NCBI RefSeq assembly: GCF_003628505.1
Contig: NZ_RBZP01000006.1
Location: 1 to 64,000, forward strand
DNA: 64,000 bases
Source: Oceanobacillus halophilus
GTDB taxonomy: Bacteria > Bacillota > Bacilli > Bacillales > Amphibacillaceae
Direction of reading: 5' to 3'
Shown here: positions 35,909 to 44,577 of the stretch, piece after piece
Position numbering within the stretch: position 1 is the first letter of the stretch
Layout of the letters: each line of letters begins with the position of its first letter
The notes under the pieces: model-generated
The model's input: only the letters and a program-made list of their open reading frames with translations
Database searches by the model: none
What the model was told of the DNA's origin: nothing
Position numbers and translations under genes: made by a program

Positions 35909-37603
35909 TTATTCTGCTACATCTGCCCATTTATACTCATAGGTTGCTCCAAATGGGTTAACAAAGACACCATCTATTCTTGGTGATACTAATTGTGCTC
36001 TTGAAGACTGGTATACAGGTGCAATTGCTGCATCTTCAAATAATACTTTTTCCGCTTCTAAGAAGTTGTTATAACGAGCAACATTATCCGTCGCTAGTGT
36101 TGTAGCAGTCTCTTGTACTAACTCGTCATACTCTGGATTTGAATATTCCATATGATTGTTACCACTATCCGTAGTCCAAAGATTCATAAATGTAAATGGA
36201 TCTAAGAAGTCAGGACCCCATCTGGAAAGTTGCAGCTCATAATCTTCATTTGTATCTAAATCCAAACGTTGTTCTTTTGGAACACGTTTCATATTAATCG
36301 ATAATCCTTCCAGATTTGTTGAAAGCTGGTTGGCAATATACTCTACAAGCGTTTTGGTTGTTTCATCATCATCAACTAGAAATTCTAATTCTACAGAATC
36401 CGCACCAATTTCTTCTAATCCTTTTGCCCATAATTCTTGAGCTGCTTCCACATCATAGGTTACTAAATCTCCATTAACTGCACGGAAATCCTCACCTGTT
36501 TCAGGCATTGGAGTAAAGTCAGCTGGGATTAGACCATTTGCCACTAATGATCCATTATTCAAAATCTCATTAACTAAAGCATCTTTGTCAAATGCACGAC
36601 TAATTGCAGCACGAATATTTTCGTTTGCTAAAGCATCTGTTGTTTCTTGGTTAAATTTCAAGAAATAAACAAAAGTATCAGCTGAAATTGCATAGTTTTC
36701 ATGTGTAGCATACTGGTCCACAAGGTCAGACGCTAAGTCAATACGGTCAACTGTACCTTCTTCATATAATCTTACTGCTGTTTGCGGATCTTTCACAACT
36801 TCAAAGGTTAGCCTATCCATTTGAACCGCATCTGCATCCCAATAATCCTCATTTTTCACTAACTCCCACGAATTGCTCGTACTATCCCAGTTCGTCATTT
36901 TATATGGGCCATTAGCTAATAAATTTTCTTCGTTCGTTGCAAAGCTATCTCCCTTTTCTTCCACAAATGCTTGATTTAACGGGAAGAAAGTTCCAAACGT
37001 AGTCAATGTTTCAAAATATGGTGTTGGATTTTCTAATTCCACAACTAAGGTGAAGTCACCATCTGCTGTCACACCTAAATCTTCTACAGGAGCTTCTCCT
37101 GAACTTACAGCCGTTGCATTTTTAATGACATTATTCATCATATATGGACCGTATTCAGATCCAGTGTCCGGATTAACAGCACGTTGCCATGAATAAACAA
37201 AATCATGAGCAGTAACTGGGTCACCATTTGACCAAACGGCATCTTCACGTAAAGTAAACGTCCAAGTAAGACCGTCCTCACTCACTTCATGATCAGTTGC
37301 AATTCCATCAACTGGTTGTGCATTTTCATCTAATCGATATAACCCTTCCATCATTGCTGCTAAATAAATAAAGGATGATTCATCTGTTGCTAATGATGGG
37401 TCCATGGAAGGAATAACTTCCGGATTAACAAAACTTAGTACTTTTTCTTCTTCTCCACTTGTTTCTGCTGCTGGATTTTCCGTTTCTTCTGCCTCATTTT
37501 CTTCTGTACCAGCAGTCTCCTCACTATCATCACCAGAACAAGCAACTAACACACTTATTAGTACGCCTAGTGTGATTAATAATAGCCAGTTTTTAAACTT
37601 CAT
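35909..37603 (-). CDS. Orphan oligopeptide-binding lipoprotein (OppA paralogue 3)
   Basis: A 564-residue receptor with lipobox VLVACSG and an acidic Glu/Thr linker. It shares the full OppA layout (IPSMDPSLATDESSF, WSNGDPVTAHDFVYSW, FVNPFGATYEYKWADVAE). It is the most diverged of the three clustered paralogues, for example around TPYFETLTTFGTFFPLN and RVPKEQRLDLDTNEDY. AAAGGGGGATGCAGAT fixes the start; codons further upstream are unlikely. It is divergent from the hydrolase-regulator pair, with about 215 bp between the start codons. Confidence 0.92.
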   Translation of the reverse strand: MKFKNWLLLITLGVLISVLVACSGDDSEETAGTEENEAEETENPAAETSGEEEKVLSFVNPEVIPSMDPSLATDESSFIYLAAMMEGLYRLDENAQPVDGIATDHEVSEDGLTWTFTLREDAVWSNGDPVTAHDFVYSWQRAVNPDTGSEYGPYMMNNVIKNATAVSSGEAPVEDLGVTADGDFTLVVELENPTPYFETLTTFGTFFPLNQAFVEEKGDSFATNEENLLANGPYKMTNWDSTSNSWELVKNEDYWDADAVQMDRLTFEVVKDPQTAVRLYEEGTVDRIDLASDLVDQYATHENYAISADTFVYFLKFNQETTDALANENIRAAISRAFDKDALVNEILNNGSLVANGLIPADFTPMPETGEDFRAVNGDLVTYDVEAAQELWAKGLEEIGADSVELEFLVDDDETTKTLVEYIANQLSTNLEGLSINMKRVPKEQRLDLDTNEDYELQLSRWGPDFLDPFTFMNLWTTDSGNNHMEYSNPEYDELVQETATTLATDNVARYNNFLEAEKVLFEDAAIAPVYQSSRAQLVSPRIDGVFVNPFGATYEYKWADVAE

Positions 37604-37753
37604 ATCTGCATCCCCCTTTATGTTCGTAAATCCCATAAAAACCGATTATCCAAGTTGTCTAACCGTAGATTGAATTATAACCTTAATGTAAATATTTTGT
37701 AAAGTAAATTTTAGAAAAATAGTAAAATTCAACCGGTAAACTAGATAGATTTC

Positions 37754-37782
37754 TTGACAATATTATGAAAATTCAATATGAT
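37754..37782 (+). promoter_or_regulatory. Consensus sigma-A promoter of the hydrolase-regulator operon
   Basis: TTGACA (37754-37759) and TATGAT (37777-37782) are separated by exactly 17 bp, about 38 bp before the hydrolase start codon. It is one of the closest matches to consensus in the window. Confidence 0.85.
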
Positions 37783-37819
37783 AGTATTAATTATAATTAG
37801 TTCCAAAGGAGGGGAAAGA

Positions 37820-38599
37820 ATGCAAATAGATTATCTTAGATCCTCCCTTCTTGAAATGCTTTCAGAGGTATCAGAGAACTTTTCCATATGCATACATAGT
37901 TCTAATGGAAATATTACCATCAATGCAGAAAACCAAAAAAAGGCTGCAAGTATCGTTAAACTATTTATTCTCGTAGAAGCTTTTAGACAAAAGGAAAAAG
38001 GTAACCTTTCATTTGATGATACTGTCTCTATAGATAAGAAAAGAATGGTTGGCGGTTCTGGTATTATTACGAATTTGACGGAATCTCACGTTTATAGTTA
38101 TCGCAACCTTATCGAGTTAATGATTATCGTATCTGATAATACAGCATCTAATGTATTGCTTGATAAACTTGGAATAAATGAAATTAATAATCTAGCTAAC
38201 CAAATTGGTTGCGAACAAACGATAATAACACGAAAATTCATGGACTATCATGCTGCATCCAAAGGTTTTGAAAATTACACCTCAGCAAGTGATGTCTGCA
38301 AACTATTACAACTACTACCCAAGAAAAACAATATTTTATCAGATAATAGTCGCGAACAAATATTAGATATTCTAGCAAAACAGCAATTTAATCACAAACT
38401 GCCTAGTTATTTTCCCGAGGGTACAACTTTCTATCATAAGACAGGTGAAATAACTGGCGCAGAACACGATGCTGGTATCTTTAAAAATAAGCAAGAAATG
38501 ATTCCAATTGCTGTTTTATCCGATGGCTGGGAAGAAAACGGAAGAGCACAAAGGTATTTGGCTGAAATCGGGAGGCTCATTTATAAATACGCACAGTAA
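37820..38599 (+). CDS. Cytoplasmic serine hydrolase of the class A beta-lactamase / PBP-like fold
   Basis: A 259-residue enzyme with the three penicillin-recognising motifs: SIVK (Ser44, Lys47), SDN (105-107) and KTG (207-209). No signal peptide or membrane anchor is seen, so it should act in the cytoplasm. The omega-loop Glu-xx-Leu-Asn of true class A beta-lactamases is not visible; that region reads RKFMDYHAASKGFENY. Hydrolysis of peptides or D-amino-acid-containing muropeptides brought in by Opp is therefore more likely than antibiotic resistance, but this is inference. The start after AAAGGAGGGGAAAG is clear; in-frame codons upstream overlap the promoter. It is co-transcribed with the regulator 57 bp downstream. 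Confidence 0.8.
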   Translation: MQIDYLRSSLLEMLSEVSENFSICIHSSNGNITINAENQKKAASIVKLFILVEAFRQKEKGNLSFDDTVSIDKKRMVGGSGIITNLTESHVYSYRNLIELMIIVSDNTASNVLLDKLGINEINNLANQIGCEQTIITRKFMDYHAASKGFENYTSASDVCKLLQLLPKKNNILSDNSREQILDILAKQQFNHKLPSYFPEGTTFYHKTGEITGAEHDAGIFKNKQEMIPIAVLSDGWEENGRAQRYLAEIGRLIYKYAQ

Positions 38600-38656
38600 A
38601 CCCGAATACTTTCTTCAAACTTTAATTAAATCTTTTAAAAGGGAGTAGTGTTATCT

Positions 38657-39928
38657 ATGAATGTAAAAATAGCCGTATTTGGAAGAAATGAGGTAATTAC
38701 GAGGTTCAGTAAACTTACTGACCAACAAAATGATGTAGAAATGGTTCGTTTTATATATGAACAAGAAGAAGAAACCATCCAATTAATTGAAAAGGCTTTC
38801 ATGTGTGATATTTACGTATTTACAGAGCCTCTTTCCTATCTATATGTCAAGCAAAAAGTGGAGAAAAAACGATTACCTGTTGTTCAGGTTCCCCAAGATG
38901 AACTAATGGTATTAAGATCTTTCTATCAACTGAAAAACACACAAATTGGAAAGCGCCTTTCAGTAGATGTGGAAAATGAAAAGAGTGTAAAAAATGTAAT
39001 GCAAGAAATAGAGGGAAACTTCCAGAATATCCATATCTATGACTATGGATTAGATTCAAAGATTTCGATTGATGATATTGCAAACTTTCATATAAATTTA
39101 TGGAAAAATGGAAAAATCGATTATGTCCTAACCTCCGTTAAATCTGTAGAGAAACTACTTAAAGAGCAAGATATTCCCGTTAGCACCATGGACATACCGG
39201 AGATAAACTTTGAAAAAACAATTACATATTCCAAATCAAAATTAAAACTGGACTTAAGTAAAAGCGCTCAAGTGGTAACAGGATATATACAAATTAAAAA
39301 TGATAAAGAGAACCAACAAAAGCTCCAGACTGCGATGAACAAACTTAGAGATATCTTAGAAAAATTTAGTAAGAAAACAGATGTTTCTGTATTTCAAATT
39401 TCTAATCATCAAATTGTTTTATTTGGAACAAAAGCATTGATTAATCATTTAACCAATCATTATCGCGATTTTCCATTGCTGAGGGAAATTAAATCAGAGG
39501 TAAACGTTCCAGTAGATATAGGGTACGGTTTAGGTCTCACTGCTAAGCAATCAGAGGTAAACGCTAAAATAGCTGTGGAGACATGTAGTAAAACAGAGGA
39601 TAGTAAATGCTATATTGTGAATGAAAGGCAAGAAACGATTGGCCCGATAGGTGTGAAAAAGGAATTTGACGCATCAAGATTATACCATGCCCTTATTCAC
39701 AATGCCCGATTGAATAATGAGTTATCTTATAATTTCATTGATTTTATTCGAACAAGAAATAATGAGCCATTTTCATCTAATGATATTGCCAACTATTATA
39801 ATGTTACTAAACGCAGTGCAGAGCGGACTGTTAATAAACTATTAAACGGAGAAGTTATTAAGGTATCCGGAGAGGAAAGACCTTATCAAAAAGGCAGACC
39901 TAGAAAGTTATTTACATTAAATCAATAG
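38657..39928 (+). CDS. Predicted transcriptional regulator: receiver-like N-terminus, degenerate cyclase-fold middle, C-terminal HTH
   Basis: A 423-residue protein. Residues 1-90 (NVKIAVFGRNEVITRF and on) look like a Rossmann-type sensor. Residues about 205-330 contain SVFQISNHQIVLFG and VPVDIGYGLGLTAKQSEVNA, similar to the GGDEF/GTP cyclohydrolase III fold but lacking a GGDEF motif. Residues about 370-423 form a winged helix (FSSNDIANYYNVTKRSAERTVNKLL) with a basic wing ending GRPRKLF. It probably controls the hydrolase, the receptors or the Opp genes in response to a small ligand. I do not recognise a characterised homologue. The ATG eleven bases after GGGAG is preferred over an upstream GTG that almost touches it. 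Confidence 0.7.
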   Translation: MNVKIAVFGRNEVITRFSKLTDQQNDVEMVRFIYEQEEETIQLIEKAFMCDIYVFTEPLSYLYVKQKVEKKRLPVVQVPQDELMVLRSFYQLKNTQIGKRLSVDVENEKSVKNVMQEIEGNFQNIHIYDYGLDSKISIDDIANFHINLWKNGKIDYVLTSVKSVEKLLKEQDIPVSTMDIPEINFEKTITYSKSKLKLDLSKSAQVVTGYIQIKNDKENQQKLQTAMNKLRDILEKFSKKTDVSVFQISNHQIVLFGTKALINHLTNHYRDFPLLREIKSEVNVPVDIGYGLGLTAKQSEVNAKIAVETCSKTEDSKCYIVNERQETIGPIGVKKEFDASRLYHALIHNARLNNELSYNFIDFIRTRNNEPFSSNDIANYYNVTKRSAERTVNKLLNGEVIKVSGEERPYQKGRPRKLFTLNQ

Positions 39929-39939
39929 ATTACAAACCA

Positions 39940-40332
39940 AGAGGCTGGGACATAACTAAAGTGTTTAACTCAGAAAACGAACAATGTGCTACATAGCGGA
40001 GGAAATATACGTAGACTCCTTGAAAAAAGAAGACCACTTTTTTCTGCGTGCGATGTTTCGCTGCCGAAGCGTTCCTTGTCCTCCGGGAAGAAGAGCATCG
40101 GTGAGACTGCGTAGTGAGGGAACTACTTGAATATTCTTCCCTGCTTCCTTGCGCCGAGGAAGCCCGCTTCAAAGCATCACTGGAAGACGCAGGGGCACAC
40201 GCTTTTCAGCACGAAGGAGGCTCACCAGCTCCCCTAAGGTGTGCGAAGTATATTTCCGGAGCGGTATTTATGCACCAATCCACCAATCATGTTCGGGTTT
40301 TCCTTTGAGTAAATACTTTTGTCCCAACCTCT
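39940..40332. repeat. Composite repeat module B with different ends (R6)
   Basis: The core is module B with both internal insertions, as in R4, and runs from AGCGGAGGAAATATACGTAG to GCGAAGTATATTTCCGGAGC. The outer ends differ: GAGGCTGGGACATAAC on the left and TTTTGTCCCAACCTC on the right, an inverted pair seen as a hairpin motif in many Firmicutes. The same core thus occurs with another set of termini. Confidence 0.8.
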
Positions 40333-40394
40333 TTTTCACGTAATTTGTAGGACGATTCCTTAACTTCATAAAATTGGGTATGGAAGTTTGTGCG

Positions 40395-40435
40395 TTTTTA
40401 CCGCTACGGAAAATACGTCGTACTCTATCCCTTCT
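40395..40435. repeat. Core-edge fragment of the composite repeat (R7)
   Basis: CCGCTACGGAAAATACGTCG resembles the start of the inverted module B (CCGCTACGGAAATACACTTCG). Nothing beyond it matches. Confidence 0.45.
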
Positions 40436-40466
40436 ATATGAAAGCAACAGCTTCTATTAAATGTGT

Positions 40467-43400
40467 TTATATATTTAACAATTCACGAACATCTTCTTCG
40501 CTTAAGCTGGAAAGCATTGTTTCTCCTGGCTGTATAACTTGGTCAATCAGTTCTCGTTTTTTCTGTTGTAGGTCATATATTTTTTCTTCAATCGTACCTT
40601 CTGTAACCAGGCGGATGACCTGTACAACGTTTTTCTGACCAAATCGATGGGCACGTCCTGTTGCCTGATCTTCTACTGCAGGATTCCACCACAGGTCATA
40701 AAGGATAACGGTATCTGCACCAGTAAGGTTCAGACCTGTACCACCTGCTTTTAAGGAAATAAGGAAAATATCTTTTTCTCCATTATTAAAACGTTCACTC
40801 ATCTCTACACGATCTTTAGAATGCGTTTGCCCGCTTAAATAAAAATAACCAAGTCCTTCTCTTTCTAATCGTTTCATTATGATTTCATGCATACTTGTAA
40901 ATTGTGAAAAAACCAGCATCCTTTTTCCATTCTCCACAGCACTTTTAACCGTGTCCATCAATTGCTCCAGTTTACCAGATTGACCTTGGTAGTTTTCAAT
41001 AAACATGGAAGGATGGCAGCAAATTTGCCGTAATCTCGTTAATCCAGCTAGTATTTTCATTCGATTTTGATTAAAACCACTTTCTTTCATGGACTGTGCT
41101 GCCTCTTGCTGGACTTGTCTTAAATAACCAACATACAAATCCTTTTGGTCCTTTGTCAGCTCAGATACATGAACAGATTCAATCTTATCTGGAAGCTCTT
41201 TTAAGACATCCTTCTTCAATCGCCGTAAAATAAACGGACGAGTTATGATCGATATTTTTTCATTGGATAGTTGTTTAAAACTCCGATGATTTGGCAGCAA
41301 TCCAGGTAAGATAACTTGAAAAATGGCCCACAATTCATCGATGGAATTTTCAATAGGTGTACCACTTAGCGCAAACCTTCTTGTTGCTTTTATTTCACGC
41401 ATTGCTCTGGATGTTTTCGTTGCATAATTTTTAATATATTGCGCTTCATCCAGAATCAAGGTCTGAAACGTCCTATCCCGATAATACTCTATATCCTGTC
41501 TTAATGTGGCATAGGAGGTAATCCATACATCCATATCCTTGGATGCTTCCATCTTTTCATGACGTTCGCCTGGGTTCCCGGTCATAATGGTTACTCGCAA
41601 GTCTGGTGCAAACTTTTCAAACTCATTTTTCCAATTGTAGACTACGGATGAAGGTGCAACAATTAAATGCGGTCCCTGTACAACAGGTTCTGATGCAATA
41701 TACGCAATACTTTGTAAGGTTTTCCCTAGCCCCATATCATCTGCTAATATGCCACCTAAATGATAATGGCTTAAGGACTTAAACCATTGGTATCCTGTCA
41801 TCTGATAACTTCTAAGATTTGCATTTAGATTCTCTGGAAGATCATACACTTGTTCTTCTGGTGATTTCAGCTGATGGAGCAATGTTCTAAACGCTGGATC
41901 ATAGCTTTTGTCGGTTTGAATCACATCATCAAGCTGTGTACCGCGATACACAGGCATTTGAACATTCCCGTTTTGTATATCTACCTTATCAATATTCATG
42001 TCCTGTAAAAAACGATTGATTGATGTAAATTCTTCTCCTTCTAAGGAAAGAAGTGCACCATCCGATAATCGGTAATATCGTTTCTTTTCAATAACTGCAT
42101 CTAATATTTTATTAATTTCCGAATCATCTACTCCATTAATGTCAAAACCGATTTCCAACAAGTTAGAAGATGTTTCCAGGCGCACATTTGTACTCGGTAT
42201 AGGCTCATTTTCTACAACTAAACTGCGAAGTTCTGATGTTAAAAACAGCTCTACTTGTTCATCCATTAACGGTACCATATAATAAAGAAAATTGTATAAC
42301 TCTTCTTCATCCGCTTCAATATATAGCTCCTTGCCATTGTAATGGAAGTTAGCATGCTCAATAAGCTGCATGATATGTTGCTCTTTTTCAACATCGCGTA
42401 TAATAATAACGTCATCACTTTGTTTACGACCATTAAAAGGATCAATCAAATGGTCCCCATAATGATATTCTAATTTACCAGTTATCCAGTCGGCTTTCAT
42501 TTCCAAGTACAACTTTGCCCGCAGTGGTACTTGAATAATTTCTGATTTAACATTTTCAGCAGCTTCCACATTCCCTACTTTTTTTAAAGAAGGAAGAACT
42601 TCCGATACAAACGTGTCTGCCTGCTGTTTCGTTATGGGCAGTTTTAAATCTTCCATGCCAAAGCCAACCATCTGCTCTAATATAGGAATTTGTTCTTTCT
42701 TAGGATAATAGAAAATTCCTTCCGCAAAAAGGATTTCATACGGCTTAAAATAAGTTGCTCCAGAAACATCATCCATCGTTAACATTAAATCATCACGTTC
42801 ATTTTTTGTAAGTGAAAATTGAAATGGTAAAGTTTCTTTCTCAACGGTTATATGGTTATACATCTTGTCACGAGCATCGACAACAAAATTCCGCTCCGTT
42901 AATTTTTCGATGAGCTCTTTTGCAATAAATGGAGGAACAACGATGGAACGTCTATCATTGACATTCCCTTGATAATGATAGAATCTAAATCCATCATAGA
43001 TTTCCTCATTCCTTCGAATCGAATATAACATTTCAAAGATTTCTACATCCTGCTTCAGAAAATAGTGGTTATCCGGGCTGTACGTAAATTTCTTTGTGAA
43101 GAAGTATTCCTTCCCTTCAAGTACATCACGTAAAAATTCAAAGGCATCTTTAATTACATAGCGATGAGATTCCCCAGCTTTTAATTCAATTACAATATTT
43201 CGATCATACGACCACTTGCAATAATACTCAACTTGCATTGGCCTTTTTTCAGGTAGTACTTCCGTATTCTGACTTGGTTGATTAACAGAACTTAATACTT
43301 GCATAAATCGGTCTGTTAATTTGTAGTTGTAATTTTTTGTTCCTAATGCTTGATTAGACTCTTTATTGGCGATACTTATTAATGTTGCTGCAATATGCTT

Positions 43401-43643
43401 ACATGATCCAAAAGTATCAAATGCTGGACAATCACAATACGTATCAACCGATCCACTATCCATATCTTTCATATTGATTTCGACAAAGTAATCCTCTGAT
43501 CCCTGTACGGTTGCTGTCCAAACTTGATAATTAATATCATAGAGTAAATCACTAACTTTATTCTGTTTATAGTATTCTAATCCTCGTCTGTAGATAACTG
43601 ACGGAAATAGTTTTTGGAGATTAATTTCGCTAAGTCTTTTCAC
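40467..43643 (-). CDS. ywqA: SWIM-domain SNF2 family helicase (YwqA-like)
   Basis: A 1058-residue superfamily 2 ATPase. A zinc-binding SWIM domain near the N-terminus supplies Cys70, Cys72, Cys81 and His83. A long bacterial SNF2-associated region follows. The helicase core, from about residue 600, has ADDMGLGKT (motif I), DEAQYIKN (motif II), LSGTPIENS (motif III), then SLKAGGTGLNLTGAD and QATGRAHRFGQ (motifs V and VI). It is expected to translocate on DNA and remodel protein-DNA or RNA-polymerase complexes; the B. subtilis homologue's role is poorly defined. The start is GTG. The gene is monocistronic. Confidence 0.92.
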   Translation of the reverse strand: MKRLSEINLQKLFPSVIYRRGLEYYKQNKVSDLLYDINYQVWTATVQGSEDYFVEINMKDMDSGSVDTYCDCPAFDTFGSCKHIAATLISIANKESNQALGTKNYNYKLTDRFMQVLSSVNQPSQNTEVLPEKRPMQVEYYCKWSYDRNIVIELKAGESHRYVIKDAFEFLRDVLEGKEYFFTKKFTYSPDNHYFLKQDVEIFEMLYSIRRNEEIYDGFRFYHYQGNVNDRRSIVVPPFIAKELIEKLTERNFVVDARDKMYNHITVEKETLPFQFSLTKNERDDLMLTMDDVSGATYFKPYEILFAEGIFYYPKKEQIPILEQMVGFGMEDLKLPITKQQADTFVSEVLPSLKKVGNVEAAENVKSEIIQVPLRAKLYLEMKADWITGKLEYHYGDHLIDPFNGRKQSDDVIIIRDVEKEQHIMQLIEHANFHYNGKELYIEADEEELYNFLYYMVPLMDEQVELFLTSELRSLVVENEPIPSTNVRLETSSNLLEIGFDINGVDDSEINKILDAVIEKKRYYRLSDGALLSLEGEEFTSINRFLQDMNIDKVDIQNGNVQMPVYRGTQLDDVIQTDKSYDPAFRTLLHQLKSPEEQVYDLPENLNANLRSYQMTGYQWFKSLSHYHLGGILADDMGLGKTLQSIAYIASEPVVQGPHLIVAPSSVVYNWKNEFEKFAPDLRVTIMTGNPGERHEKMEASKDMDVWITSYATLRQDIEYYRDRTFQTLILDEAQYIKNYATKTSRAMREIKATRRFALSGTPIENSIDELWAIFQVILPGLLPNHRSFKQLSNEKISIITRPFILRRLKKDVLKELPDKIESVHVSELTKDQKDLYVGYLRQVQQEAAQSMKESGFNQNRMKILAGLTRLRQICCHPSMFIENYQGQSGKLEQLMDTVKSAVENGKRMLVFSQFTSMHEIIMKRLEREGLGYFYLSGQTHSKDRVEMSERFNNGEKDIFLISLKAGGTGLNLTGADTVILYDLWWNPAVEDQATGRAHRFGQKNVVQVIRLVTEGTIEEKIYDLQQKKRELIDQVIQPGETMLSSLSEEDVRELLNI

Positions 43644-43787
43644 AACACTAGTAACCTACCTTCATCTATCTCTTTATCTATTTTAACTATCCTTCTATTG
43701 TAAACGAGACATCGTAGTTTTTAAACCTCTCAGGCTTGCTCTTACTATCATTGGGTTTTTTATACTCAATTATACCTATCAATGCTT

Positions 43788-43816
43788 TAAAAGCTGACAC
43801 TTAGTGCCAGCTTTTT
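43788..43816 (-). terminator. Terminator of the MFS-DUF3784 pair
   Basis: AAAAGCTGGCAC and GTGTCAGCTTTT arms form a stem with one mismatch on the minus strand. It overlaps the last codons of the DUF3784 gene. Confidence 0.75.
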
Positions 43817-44540
43817 ATTGTAATTTTTTCGTAATCTCGTTATACCACCGCTCTGTTTCGGTAGAATCCTTGCTATTGATAATAAAATAAGTTTCATTTA
43901 GGTCAATTAATAAGTATGGTTTATTTTCCCCGTGAATATAGAGCTTTCCTCCTCCATATTCCTCTAAGTCAAAGTTACCAATTAATCGTTCCCCAAAAGC
44001 ATAACCATTTGTTCTTAAATTTATCTCAGGAATATCCTCTATTAATTCTATTTCCTGTATTTCCTCTATCTTGAACTCTATACCATAAGGTCCAGTAATT
44101 TCTATTTGTTCTTCATTTATTATAAGGTCATTGGCAATAAAACCTCTTCCTAAGATGTATCCGACAATTCCGATGGTAATAAATGCAGTTATGGCACTGG
44201 ATAGATAAGCACTTTGTCGTCTTTCCTTTAACTCATATTTTTGTATATAGATATATCCAATGACAAACACAATAAGAAAAATCCCTACGGAAATCTCAAA
44301 AGCATAGGATATCCCTGCCATCATTGCTATAAGACCTATCGATAGAATAATTCCAGTAGCAAGATATAATCTCCCTGTAGCCCTCAGGAAACCAGTTTTT
44401 TCAAGTTTTTTAATTTCTTCTTCCGGCCGGGTTCTCATTCCTGTAACAAAAAAGTATTTCCTTTTCTTTAGTATTAAAAATGCTGCAGTATATGTAAAAC
44501 TAACAGCGATGGTTAAAACTAAAAGACCCATTCCATTCAT
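43815..44540 (-). CDS. Membrane protein, DUF3784-like with a C-terminal PH-like domain
   Basis: A 241-residue protein with about four spans. The first is followed by the short cytoplasmic stretch KKRKYFFVTGMRTRPEEE, as in DUF3784 proteins. The last 100 residues (from LIINEEQIEITGPYGIEFK) form a beta-rich cytoplasmic domain resembling bacterial PH domains. Function unknown. It lies 37 bp downstream of an MFS gene on the same strand and shares its terminator. Confidence 0.72.
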   Translation of the reverse strand: MNGMGLLVLTIAVSFTYTAAFLILKKRKYFFVTGMRTRPEEEIKKLEKTGFLRATGRLYLATGIILSIGLIAMMAGISYAFEISVGIFLIVFVIGYIYIQKYELKERRQSAYLSSAITAFITIGIVGYILGRGFIANDLIINEEQIEITGPYGIEFKIEEIQEIELIEDIPEINLRTNGYAFGERLIGNFDLEEYGGGKLYIHGENKPYLLIDLNETYFIINSKDSTETERWYNEITKKLQ

Positions 44541-44577
44541 ATGTTTGCTAAGCTCCTCAACGATTAAAATTACCTCA

